Shown here piece by piece: positions 1 through 10,874 of a stretch of DNA of 64,000 nt (the first letter of the stretch is position 1; every line of letters starts with the position of its first letter). The stretch spans positions 51,227,554-51,291,553 of the forward strand of contig OX485803.1 of assembly GCA_950295325.1 (NCBI GenBank). Direction: 5' to 3'. A model generated the notes under the pieces. That model did not search any database and had not been told where the DNA came from. It was given only the letters and a program-made list of their open reading frames with translations. The translations under genes and the position numbers were made by a program. The DNA is from Polytrichum commune (Eukaryota > Streptophyta > Polytrichopsida > Polytrichales > Polytrichaceae).

Positions 1-610
1 TTTTTTTTTTTTTGAAATTTTCCCTCCAAATTGACCATCATAACATTCTTTTGCTTCCTCTCTAGTGACCCATTTTATTGTATGAGCTAATAATACCAGC
101 ACGTCATTAATCAATGGATTATTCTTGAATCTAGACGCTCGGAGACTAAGCAAGTCTATTTTCTCAAAAATTCACAAAGTCAAGTTACGCCACTTGTACC
201 TACTCCAATCTACACCAGGCTGCATGCGTCCTTAGAACCCACATTCTGACCAAAGATTGAATGAACATATTAAAGTTTCGTGCATCTTTTTTCCTCACCA
301 AGAAGGACCTGTTTGATGACATTGGTGAGGAAATGTTATGGACTATGTAACTGATGAGAGCAGAGTCGACCACAAGCTACGATAGCAATGAGACATTCAT
401 CCACTCGAGCCACATGTAAGACATAACCAATCTACTCTTGGACAAAAACTAAAAATTCTGGATGAAATGTTTTATATGTGGACCAAAAAACACAAGAAAG
501 TCGTTGAAAGTGTTGGCTACTATTATAGAGGTGGGAGATTTGTGACGAAATGTGTTTCTTCTTTCGTTCATTCTTTTTTTTTTTTTGAAGGGAGAGGTTG
601 TCCTACTCAC

Positions 611-2359
611 TCTCAATGAGCCTCGCCGCCTTTGCACTTGTGTATTGGAGGAGCAAATGCCATCGGCCAAGCGATACTCATGCATCACCCAACTTGTCTT
701 CACACCCTTGGGGGCGCGGCCCTTGTAGAAGACGAGGGCTTTCTTCACACCAATCTTGTGCATTGTCCCATGTGACGTGTGCACTGGTCGGTCAGTGCCT
801 GTCGCCTTCCAATACCCGGATGCAGCTGCTCGGTTAGGCCTAGCTCCATTGGGGTATTTTCTGTCCCGGGGGCTGAAGAAATACCATTCACCTTCTCCAA
901 AAATGGCCTTCCCTGCAACACAATGTTCAGATAGGTAAGGTAGGTATGGGGGTCTTATGTGGTCACTCTTCTCAAACGGACACCTATATTTGAGTGGTAT
1001 ATGGCAAGGCTTGTAGTCATGAACAGACACCTAAATAGCATTACGTGTTACGATATAATTTGACCATGTGCACAAAAATATAGACATCATTCTAGGTTCT
1101 ATAGGGAACATCACAATTGAGAGGGCCTACGTGATCACTTAAAGGGAAAGACAATCTTCACTTGGGGCTCTTTATTTCTTTTACATATCTCTACTTAGAT
1201 TTAAAAATAAATGAGATGACTATCTTCGTCGATTGCAATTGCAAACCAAAATGAGACAATTCCTGAGCCAACCCGATCCGTACGTCCTTTTGAGCTCTGT
1301 ACAACATGAGTGGATAGGAAATGCACTTGTCAAGTTAATTGTCCTTAGGGGAGATTTCAAATGCCACTTTGGAATTTGACGAGGGGCTATGGAATTTCTG
1401 GATCATCTCAAAATCCTCCAGCAGCTTGATGAGCTCGCTCTCCATTGGCATGCTGATGGGTGCCAATGCGATACTCATACTGCTAAAAAAGGCGTGCGTG
1501 CTACTAATTGGGGTACATACTCGAGAAAAGCTGTGGCCTTGCTCATAAATAAGTCTTCCAATGTTGATGAATGTGCCCTTTGGAAGAAGCAGCATCTAAA
1601 GAACTTATGAGCCGTCTGTTGTGGAGGAGAAGGACGACCCATATCCTGATCCATCATGCTATGTAAGGTATGTGGGCCTTACTCGGTTGCTTTTCTTAGT
1701 AGGACACCTATATTTGAGTGATATGTGGTTAGGTGTAGATCCAAGAACAAATACCGAAAAGAAATGAATAAAAAAGAGATTGGAGTACGTGCTCAAAAGT
1801 TGTTAACCAATCGAGGTTCAATAGTCAACATAATCCTGGGGCACCTATAGGAACATTTAGCGCGCTCGAGGAATAAGAGATTATCATGAGCTCCAAAAAT
1901 CATGACGAAACCAGCTACGGCCACGATTTGGATTTGTCAATCATCTCGCACGAATGCCATAGTTCATGTCCCAAGAGAAGTGGGTGCAGAGCTAAAAGTG
2001 TTTGTTTAAGGCCCACTTACCTTCCGATGCACGACTCATAGCGTCATAATTAGATGCGGAAACGGTGTCCAAGACCCCTCATGACCATATGGTACCCTAA
2101 ATTTCACAGAAGGCATTTTAGACATGATTCTGAAAAGATCATCACATGATAGTGAAGTGAAGGAATTTTTAATTAATTTACCTGGAAGGTCCCACGGGTC
2201 GAACTTGTACAGGTCGATATCGGTGATGACAGGCATTGAAAACACCTGTGATTCTGCCTTCCGCCACAGATAATGCAACACCAGCTCCTCATCTGTGGGA
2301 TGGAACCGGAAGCCTGGTGGCAGCTGAGAAAGTGGCCCAGTGGAGGAAGATGAGGCCAT
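611..2359 (-). CDS. NAC-domain transcription factor (partial, exons 1-2)
   Basis: NAC proteins are plant-specific DNA-binding transcription factors. Exon 1 (2359-2182) encodes subdomains A and B, including [19 protein letters not shown] and [11 protein letters not shown]. Exon 2 (912-611) encodes subdomains C and D, including [47 protein letters not shown] and VMHEYRLAD. The junction is CCAG|GTAAAT to TTGCAG|GG, phase 1, giving an uninterrupted [13 protein letters not shown]. Exon 2 ends GSLR|GTGAGT, the usual second-intron position in NAC genes; the expected next exon (LDDWVLCR-like) is not found in positions 1-605, so it lies outside the window or is lost. I took the start at MASSSS (2359); upstream in-frame ATGs at 2368 and 2389 are possible. 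The 1.27-kb first intron holds two R1 repeats. The motifs resemble the ATAF/NAP side of the family, but the subfamily is not secure. Confidence 0.88.
938..1290 (+). repeat. R1 dispersed inverted-repeat element (in NAC intron 1)
   Basis: This is a copy of a family seen many times in the window. It starts AAGGTAGGTATGG, then carries the hallmark ACACCTATATTTGAGTGG and GTGATCACTTAAAG blocks, and ends in an AT-rich part with GATTGCAATTGCAAAC. Related copies lie at 6140-6515, 6834-7160, 10477-10874 and 38393-38744 (inverted). It starts only about 25 bp upstream of the NAC exon 2 acceptor. Confidence 0.7.
1665..2023 (+). repeat. R1b subfamily MITE-like element (in NAC intron 1)
   Basis: The ends are AAGGTATGTGGGCCTTA and the inverted TAAGGCCCACTTACCTT, so this is a terminal-inverted-repeat element of about 360 bp without coding capacity. 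Copies with the same internal order are at 7190-7448 (right end replaced by a tandem array) and 48252-48609 (inside an intron of the SDG40-like gene). No clear target-site duplication was seen. Confidence 0.75.
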
Positions 2360-2389
2360 CACCACCATCACACGGTTGATTCCAAGCAA

Positions 2390-4300
2390 TCTAAGTTCAC
2401 AGATTGTTCCTACCTGATTAATTACTTATTTATTATTATTCTTTTTTCGGAGGTTGAGACTGGTTCAACAAGTGTCCAGCCCTTAAATTCCCACCGATGA
2501 TGATCACAGAGGTCTGTCAGATGGCAGGAATGGTTTTAATCTATTGCTGCTGCTGCTGCTGATGATGATGATCAAGGGGATTGCTATCTAGCTAGATGGG
2601 ATGGTTTTGACAACACTTAAGCTGGTAGGAGGAAGAGGGTTCGGCCAAGTAGTGGAGGAGAATGGTGTGGGAATGGTGATGAGAGGTTTGGAAGTCATGA
2701 ACTGGACTAGGAGTGAGGAGGCCGGTGAGCATGTTAGATTTCTGCACCATTGGGATACTGAGCTTGGATGGGATGAGGTAATGGCGCTGGAAAACAATTT
2801 TATTAGGTTTCTAAATGAGCCTGAATATGGTGATCATGTAACAGCTAATTTGGTATGAGAAATTCCTTCTGCAGCTACTTCACCTGCCGAAACCTAATCT
2901 CTGTGAATACTTGTGAAATTAAATGAGGTAAGACTAGGACTACAACAACTACTACTACTACTTGTGTGGTACTAAACTGACAACTGATCATTCTGCCCAT
3001 GGATGTCTGCATGGTGCAGCTATTGAAGGCAAGTAGAAGATCTTCAAATTCTACAAGAGATAGGTCAAGCAACAGCTTGGGCGAAGATTGATCATGTGTT
3101 TTAACTTTCTTCAATTTTCCTCTTGGAGTGGAGGTCGAGATACAAGATAAAGTCCATCATCACCATGATCAGATGGCGGAGGTTAACTTAGGAGGACGGT
3201 TCAGGTTGCAATTAATCAACCCTCTCATATCCAATTTCTGATTCCCTCGTCTCCGACACCAGGTTAGATAGAGGTGGAAGATATTAAACGGTGGTCAGAA
3301 ATTAATGAACTCAGGAACAGTGCCCCCACAGTGCCCTACAATGACTGATTCACAAGTTCCAGGGATCAACTACGGAATCGAAGGAAGGAGGCATGACAAA
3401 TGCAAAATTGACACCAAGTTGTAGGCTTGGAACTGAAACTGAAACTCAGCCCTCCGGACCTCACATCAAACCCCAGTCACAAAGGTGACTTCACAAACAG
3501 CAACACCTGCACTTCTTTATGAGCTTCTCACAACATCACGTAGAAACAAAGCACCACCGCTTCTTCCACCGCTTTCAAGGACAAGCTGCCTCAGATAGAC
3601 CTTTTGCAACTTGCAGACCTGCGTGCTCATCAGGAGGACTGAATTGAATATTTCGCTGAAAACACTGAGTTTGGACCAGCAGAGAGGGTCAGTCGCTTCC
3701 GGAGAGTGGATCCCACTTGAAATTATCTAGGAAGACAGTGTGAAACTCTGTCAAAATCTAAACCTCACAGTGCATAGCGGAGCACTGCAATTCGTGGTTA
3801 ACCCGCAATTGGGGGGACCACTCTCTCTCTCCTTTTGCAAAGATCAAACCTCAACCTGCAGCTAGCTGTTTGTGCTCAACGTCTACACTCGGATGAATTA
3901 CAGACGCACCTCAAGAGTACTACTTACTCGCCATTGAAGAAGACAACAACCCACTCCTGATGATCGATGACAAAACCAGCAGACTACACCTAAAACTTGC
4001 ACAGTGCTCCTGCAAGAAAGCAACCTAAAAACAAAAACTGCACAACAGGTACTCTGTCAATATCAGAGATCAAAGACAAACCCCCGACCCATCCTAAACC
4101 AAACGATGACTAGTGTTTCATGTCAAGATGGGTCCCCAGTACTTCAAATTCATCATCAGTAGAACTCCTGGGAAGGAATCCTATATCTGAGGCTGTGGGA
4201 ACAAATCCCAAGCTCATACAAAGGGCTGGAAGAGCACGACAAAGGGCAAAGGGCTGGAAGAGCAAGACAAAAGGCAAAAGCTTCAGACAGAGGGAGGAAC

Positions 4301-4344
<44 letters not shown>

Positions 4345-4688
4345 GTGCATGTGGCAGGAGTTAGAATATATATCCTAAGGAGTGCAGCTCCTGCTCCTTG
4401 CCTTTGTCCCAGCCAGCTCCCTTGCCTGCTGTGTTTGTTGTTTGTACCACCATCATCCCCGGCTAACCCTCCTGGAGGAGATGGTTTCTTTTTGCGGTTT
4501 CAGTCACATGGTGGATTGACCCCCGAAACGGAGCAAAAGTAAACTGGACGACGTTGTCATGTCATCTTGATCGCATGCATCCATGCCCCCATCCACACTG
4601 TTCCCGACGACACTCGCTGGGTAGGGTAGGGTAGGGTGAGGAGCCACTTGCTGGAATCCGTGCACCGGGAATCCAGCCCCTCCCCCCG
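2390..4688. other. NAC upstream region, no gene recognised
   Basis: This is the 5' side of the minus-strand NAC gene. It holds a TGC/TGA trinucleotide run near 2543-2573 and a (GA)n tract at 4304-4341. Short open frames (for example 2601-2858 +) have no recognisable domain and look like chance. Promoter elements could not be assigned. Confidence 0.5.
4304..4341. repeat. (GA)19 microsatellite
   Basis: Uninterrupted GA dinucleotide run of 38 bp, visible directly in the sequence. Confidence 0.95.
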
Positions 4689-4994
4689 CGCATCTTAATC
4701 ATCGGTTTTGACACGAGAACTAATGAATAAGGTACATCAATGTGATGTGGCCCAATTGCGGACATTTTCCAACTCGGCCACCAGCCATTTCGGCTGTTGG
4801 ATTGGCTCCGCAATTAGAATTCCCTCCTCCGCTTAGCAAGTGCGTACCACGAAAGATGGTCATTTAAAGCACCAGAACTAGAGTGGAGGTAAGACGTCAA
4901 AGTGAAGTGTCTTTTTCATTCTCTATTTTAAGTGATCACATAGGCCCTCCAAATCTAGGTATTTTAATCATCAGTTCAACACTTAACTAACAAT

Positions 4995-5067
<73 letters not shown>

Positions 5068-5519
5068 TGTGGTTTTATTGTGGACATTTTCCAACTCCGC
5101 CGCGAGCATTTTTGGGCGTTGGATTGGGTTGAATTGGGAATCATGGTTTTCTCATCCACTTAGCAATTGCGTATCATGAAGATTGTCATTATAAGTATCA
5201 AATTTAGAGTGGAGGTAAGAGGTCAAAGTGAAGGTTTTTTTATTTTCTACTTTAAATGATCACATACTAGGTCCTCATCATCCACACATCTTAATCATTA
5301 CTTTAACATTAAGTAGTACAGTATGTGGCCCAATTGTGGACATATTTCAACTCCACGAGCGAATTCGGTCATTGAATCGGGTCTGTTTTTATCTCATGTG
5401 GTTAGCCACGAAGATTGTCATTCTAAGTTTCATAATCAAAGTTGAGGTTCAGAAGTATTAAGAGGTCAAAGAGAATATTTTTCTTTCTCTTTTAATTGAT
5501 CACATAGTCGGCCCTCCTC
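4689..5519 (-). repeat. Three tandem, reverse-oriented R1-related units
   Basis: Three diverged units lie head to tail at about 4689-4960, 4961-5285 and 5286-5519. Each has a CATCTTAATCAT-like start, a TGTGG...GGACATTTTCCAACTC block, a CTTAGCAA(G/T)TGCGTA(C/T)C block, GAGTGGAGGTAAGA and GATCACATA near the end. Reverse-complemented, the second half matches the AT-rich half of the R1 copies at 938 and 6834. The middle unit is expanded by an (AT)n(GT)n microsatellite. A further R1 remnant continues to about 5700. Confidence 0.7.
4999..5066. repeat. Compound (TA)n(TG)n microsatellite
   Basis: About 26 bp of TA repeats are followed directly by about 41 bp of TG repeats, inside the middle unit of the tandem R1 array. 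Confidence 0.95.
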
Positions 5520-5944
5520 ATTGTGATGATGTTTATTATCGAACCTAAAAAGATTATCGTATTTTGAGTACATGATCTAATCTCATTGTAAGACATGTCT
5601 CTTTGATGTCCGCTTACAACCACACGCCCTGTCATATACCACTCAAAAACAGGTCTCCGATTAAGAAGAGTAACTACATAAGGCCCCACTAATATACCTA
5701 TATACCTCAGGTTGTGATTTATTGAGGTTCTAATATTTTTAAACCTACTTGTTGGACATGAATCTCGCTTCTTTCCTTCTTAGGCTGTTGGGTCAGGTGA
5801 CTCTCCTACTTAACAAATCAATTAGGTGCAATTTTCTGTACTTGTGATGAGGTAAGCAATTTGAGCTGGTCAACTGATTTACATGCTTCGTGGTCTTGCA
5901 ACTTGCAGGCTTTGGTCAGTGTTTGCGGAGGTTTTTGGGCATAA

Positions 5945-6140
5945 TCGGTCAAGATCCTAGTGTTCCCAAGTCCAACTGGTTACATGTTGTGATCTTTGGG
6001 TTTTCCTTTATTAACTTGAGGTATGTTCCATAGATTCCTCTAAGATGATGAGTAATTTTCTTGAAGTCTTGATCTTCAATCAGCTATTTCTCAAACTCAA
6101 CCAATTCATCTATAACTAGCGGTCAGTTCTCCCAGCGTTC
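5945..6140 (-). repeat. R9 dispersed repeat, inverted copy
   Basis: Its reverse complement starts GGGAGAACTGACCGCTAG and contains TGGTTGAGTTTGAGAAAT, TCTATGGAACATACCTC and CATGTAACCAGTTGGA. The same blocks in the same order occur at 23172-23375 and 43970-44185. It has no coding capacity. Confidence 0.65.
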
Positions 6141-7448
6141 ATTGGCTTTGGGCCTCATATGGTCATTTTTCTTAATTGGACAACTATATTGAGTTATACA
6201 TGGTCATGTTTGTAGTTAAGAACAGAATCCAGACACTTCAAAGACACATGTTACGATGAGATGGATTATGTGCTCAATTATAGACACTATTCAAAGTTCA
6301 ATAGTTAACACAATTGACATGGTTTATGTGATCATCTAAGGTGAATGAGAACCTTCACATTGATTTCCTATACCTTCCAAATATTACCTCCAATTTGGAA
6401 TTTTGAAATTGCAAGCTTTGCGATCTACAATTGCTAGGTAGATGAGACAAATTCCAATCTGATCCAGCAACCCAAATAATCTGTGGACTTGGAAGTGCCC
6501 GCAATAGGGCCACATATCTTGAGTATTGTATTAGCAGGCCAAACTCCAAAGTGAGGTTAGATACTCATTGAATTTCTAGTTGTTGTCAATGATCCGATTT
6601 TAGGCGCCGAAATACAATCCACTTCGAACATAGCTCCGAAACCCATATTCGCAATCATTTGGGATTCCAATTGAGCAAGCGAGACACCGGATGATTGTGA
6701 CGAGAACCTGCTTTTTAGCAGCATCGGCATGCGGTTGGAGGAAATAAACTTCTTAATCAATTCGCATGAACAACAGACCGTGTCAGCAAATCACAATAGC
6801 AACTGTCACAGTGTCATTCTCGGAAACCGACTTTAAGTTATGTGGGCCTTATGTGGTCATTCTCCTTACGTAATCGCCTATAGTTGATTGGTTTATGGTA
6901 AGTCTCGTAAACAACATACTTCAAAAGACACGTGTTGCAATGAGATTGGACTATGTGCTCAAAGTGTATACATCATTTTAGGTTTAGTAGTCAACACGAC
7001 TGAGAAGGTCCATATTATCATTTAAATAAAAAAAGAATCTTCACTTTGACTTTCTATAACTTTTACATCTCAACTTTGGTTTTTTAAACTTGAAATGACA
7101 ATCTACACAACTCGCAATTGCGAATTAGATGACATAAATCCCGAGGCAATCCAAAGGCCATATGAGGTAGACATGTCTAAATCAAAGACAACAATAGCTT
7201 GAACCTCTATATTTGAGGTGTATGTGGTTAGGTGTGGCTAGGTGTGGATCTAAGAACTCGCACCAAACCTGTGTGTGTATGAAAAAAATTGGACTACATG
7301 CTCAAAATACTCTAACCATCCTCGATTCCGCATTCAACATGAGTTGAGGGAACCTCTATGACCAAGAAAATGGTTACAGATAAGAATCGGATTTGCTAAT
7401 CATCTTGCACTAACTGCATGCTTAATTTCCTACAAAGAAGTGGGTGCA
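6140..7448 (+). repeat. Cluster of R1 elements (6140-6515, 6834-7160, 7190-7448)
   Basis: Two R1 copies and one R1b copy lie in the same orientation. The copy at 6834 starts TTATGTGGGCCTTATGTGG and contains GGTTTAGTAGTCAACACG. The R1b part (CTATATTTGAGGTGTATG to GAAGTGGGTGCAGAG) runs directly into the 101-bp tandem array. The spacer at 6515-6834 has an open frame on the minus strand with no recognisable domain. Confidence 0.65.
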
Positions 7449-8261
7449 GAGAGAAAAACATCCATGTATGCGGGTGTGTAGTTTGAAGTGCCCACACCCC
7501 AACTGGCGTCATTCGATGATGTTCATTAGATTGAAATGTAATTATGCAAGTGAGAAAAGCATCCATGTATGCGGGTGTGCGGTTTGAAGTGCCCACAACC
7601 CAACCGGCGTTGTTTAATGATGTCGATAAGATTGAAATGTAATTAAGCAAGTGAGAAAAGTATCCATGTATGCGGGTGTGCAGTTTGAAGTGCCCACAAC
7701 CCAATTGGCGTCATTCGATGATGTTCTTTAGATTGAAATGTAATTATGCAAGTGAGAAAAGTATCCATGTATGCAGGTGTGTAGTTTGAAGTGCCCACAA
7801 CCCAACTGGCGTTGTTTGATGATGTCCACTAGATTGAAATGTAATTATGCAAGTGAGAAAAGCATCCATGTATGCGGGTGTGCGGTTTGAAGTGCCCACA
7901 ACCCAACCGGCGTTGTTTAATGATGTCGATAAGATTGAAATGTAATTAAGCAAGTGAGAAAAGTATCCATGTATGCGGGTGTGCAGTTTGAAGTGCCCAC
8001 AACCCAATTGACGTCATTCGATGATGTTCATTAGATTGAAATGTAATTATGCAAGTGAGAAAAGTATCCATGTATGCAGGTGTGTAGTTTGAAGTGCCCA
8101 CAACCCAACTGGCGTCATTTGATGATGTCGATAAGATTGAAATGTAATTAAGCGAGTGAGAAAAGTATCCATGTATGCGGGTGTGCAGTTTGAAGTGCCC
8201 ACAACCCAACAGACGTCGTTTCGTTTGATGATGTCGATAAGATTGAAATGTAATTAAGCGA
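7449..8261. repeat. 101-bp tandem repeat array, eight units
   Basis: Unit starts (GTGAGAAAAG or close) are at 7449, 7550, 7651, 7752, 7853, 7954, 8055 and 8156. The first seven units are exactly 101 bp; the last is 106 bp through a small duplication of TTTCG/CGTTT. Each unit contains ATCCATGTATGC, GTTTGAAGTGCCCACA and GATTGAAATGTAATTA. Units 2-3 (7550-7751) and 5-6 (7853-8054) are almost identical, giving a 303-bp higher-order period. Open frames across the array repeat their peptide only because three 101-bp units make 303 bp; coding is unlikely. Confidence 0.92.
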
Positions 8262-8337
8262 GTGTTGTGGGTACTGTGTTGTGGTTGATAAATCCTGCGC
8301 CATTGACGCGATTGAGGACAGCGTGTGTGGGGGCCAG

Positions 8338-8375
<38 letters not shown>

Positions 8376-9650
8376 AGAAGGTGGCTGGCTGGCTCGGGTA
8401 CCAAGCGGGCCTCCCCGCCCGCCCGAGCGCCTCCGCCTCTAATCAATCATGTAACGTCCTTGTGGCCTGGCCTCCCATGCCAGTGGATTTATGAAGAAGA
8501 CAGCAGGCCCATTTCCTCCCCAAACCCGGAGATTCCCACGGATCGCCCATAATTTGTAGGCCATCTTATGCAATTTCCCGTCCTTGCAGGCTAGGGGTGG
8601 GTGCAGGCAGAGTAATAATCCCGTCATGTCACCAACGAAAGCCGCGTCTCCGGGGACCTGCACGGCGCCGAAATGATTCTTCGCTTCCCTTCCCTTCCCT
8701 TCGCATCCCATTGTGTGCGTGGTAGCCATCCATACATGGCTTTTTACCATGAAAGATGAAAGTGCCATTTCTATCATACTCGCTCGAGAGCTCGGTTCGG
8801 TGCCAATTAATGCATACGTTAGTAACCTATGCATTAGGAACACACGGGTATGACCGATTGATAGAAACGTGCATCATTTGAGGCGCACATCGACATAGAC
8901 ACCGGAACACCCTTCGTAGCATGACTCGATGTGCGTTCAAGGATCATGTTTCCATATCCAAATGGAGCACTTTGAGGGTTGTGTTAAAAGGCACCCTAGA
9001 TCCCTTTAGAGTCGGCTCTCAACTTGGCGAACGGCAGGCCTACTAGTTGATGGGAGGTCGGTGGGTGGAGGATTGTTGTCAGAGGCTACATAGCCCGAGG
9101 GTTGAATTCGACTTGGGTTGCAAACATGAGTTGTTTGCACATCAAGTCTTTAGTATTTAGTATTGAATATGAGTGGGGGAGGTCCGGGGGGTGCACTCTG
9201 TGTTTCTATATGTAATCACAAGGTAGCTTTTGTGACAACTTCTTGTGGTGGGTGCACATAAGGGGTATTATTTAGACATCTCTTGTATATTGTACACAAA
9301 TTTGGGGAGAGATATTCATTAGACTAAGGTTTGTATGTGTAGGAGCGCTATTTTATAAGGCGTAGAAAATTTACACTTGAATATGCTCAAGGATTTCATG
9401 TTGGTGTCCGTCACATTGCGTCACGTCCTATGATGGTGACGTTGAATCCAAAAACGTCACATTGGTTGGGGGGAGGGGGTAAGTCTGATAATCCACCCAA
9501 GGGTAAGTTAACACAACCAAACCCATAGTCAACAATCTTGTTGATTGCTACTTTGCAGTCGATATGATGGTCAACTGCAAAATAACAATCGACATAATAG
9601 TCAATTGCAAAATAATGTCAACATAGCAACTACTTGCAAAGGAAAAAAAT
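8262..9650. other. No gene recognised; (GA)n tract at 8341-8371
   Basis: The sequence right after the tandem array carries a 31-bp GA microsatellite and is GC-richer to about 8720. The minus-strand frame at 8439-8843 (134 codons) has no recognisable motif. From 9400 the words GTCACATT and GTCACGTC recur, but without a clear element boundary. Confidence 0.5.
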
Positions 9651-9814
9651 ATTAGGCATGGTGGTTGATTTGGACCATTACATCTTGTTGGCAGCAAGAA
9701 CTGGAAGTCCATATCTTTTTGAAATTCTTGGAATTTTTTTTTGGGTTTAGCAGTTGGCTAGCTAGTTGACTACCACTAGCAGTCGACTTTAAGGATAAAT
9801 AAATAATGATTAAA

Positions 9815-9867
9815 AAAATTTGGACCATTAGATCTTGCATCCAATAAGATGTGATGGTCCAAATTTT
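9815..9867. repeat. Perfectly placed hairpin, 22-bp arms
   Basis: Arms at 9815-9836 and 9846-9867 (AAAATTTGGACCATTAGATC and its inverted partner) match at 20 of 22 positions with a 9-bp loop. A related single arm (TTTGGACCATTACATCTTG) sits near 9669. It is probably a remnant of a small foldback element. Confidence 0.7.
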
Positions 9868-10476
9868 GTTTTATATATCATTTTTAATATCATTTTTTTT
9901 TGATAATTTTGAAATTGATTGCTAGTAGCAGCCGACCCCAAAAAAGTTTCATTTACTAAAAAAAATTCTATAGTATAAAAAATTTATCACATCACTAGGC
10001 GTCACATCCATATGATGTGACATAACATGATAGCCAAGGACCCTACCACATCCATTTGCACATGATGATCCCAGGCTATCCTCAACCTCTGTAGGAACAT
10101 GTTTATTGAGTGCATGAAAAAAAGAAAGATATGTAATACCTTAGCTCTACTTTGTGCACCTTATTTCTATTGTAAACATAAGTATTTACTTTTTGTTTAA
10201 GGTTTAGGGTCCATTTCTATTGTAAACCCTAATGTAAACCCACACTTTTGTAAATGTGATAGGGCACTTGAAACCTTGCATTGGTGTCTATTACAGATTT
10301 TAATTTAGGGAAACTCAACTTGTTTTTGTATCAAGTCTTGCTCAGCTTCTAGAAAGTAGCAAGAAGACTACAAGGGATGTTGGTCAAAGCAATCTTGCAC
10401 CGAGATCTCTTGCACCCCACCCTCCCATATTCAAAAGGTGAAATTAGGAGATTAAAGCAATGATTATGAGACCCTT

Positions 10477-10874
10477 AAGGTAGATGGGTCTTAAATGGTT
10501 ACTTTTTTCAACTAGCCCACTTCTAAGTTTGCCTAGGATATGATACACGCAATTGGTACGAGATGGTTAGCAAATCCAGACTGAGGCCATAGACATTTTC
10601 CTCATGATTTTTGGAGCTCATATGAATATTTTATTCATGATCAAAGTGGAGATTCTTGTGCTCATAAAATGGTCATATAAGTCCCCTCACTTGTGTTGAC
10701 TATTGAGACTAGAATGGTTATCACATTTTAAGTATATAGTCCAATCTCTTTTGAACACATGTTTGAATGGTATTCGTTCTTGGAGGCACACATAATCACA
10801 TATCACTCAAATATAGATGTCTTGATTTAAAATAAATAAATCAATCAATCAATCAATTAAGGTTTGTCTACCTT
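10477..10874 (+). repeat. R1 family element with TIRs
   Basis: It starts AAGGTAGATGGGTCTTA and ends with the inverted partner TTTGTCTACCTT. The internal blocks (GTTGACTATTGAGACTAG, CATATCACTCAAATATAG) are the reverse complement of those in the copy at 938-1290. It has no coding content. Confidence 0.65.

Noticed and set aside
1335..1657. Open frames inside NAC intron 1
   Set aside because: They do not resemble NAC or any other family, and the region lies between two transposon copies.
7396..8007. Repeated peptide (GTSN(R/Y)TPAYMD-type) in minus-strand open frames
   Set aside because: The repeat unit is 101 bp, not a multiple of three, and the peptide recurs only because three units make 303 bp. 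No start context or domain supports coding.
7449..8261. CRISPR-like array
   Set aside because: The units are contiguous 101-bp tandem repeats without unique spacers, in a plant genome.
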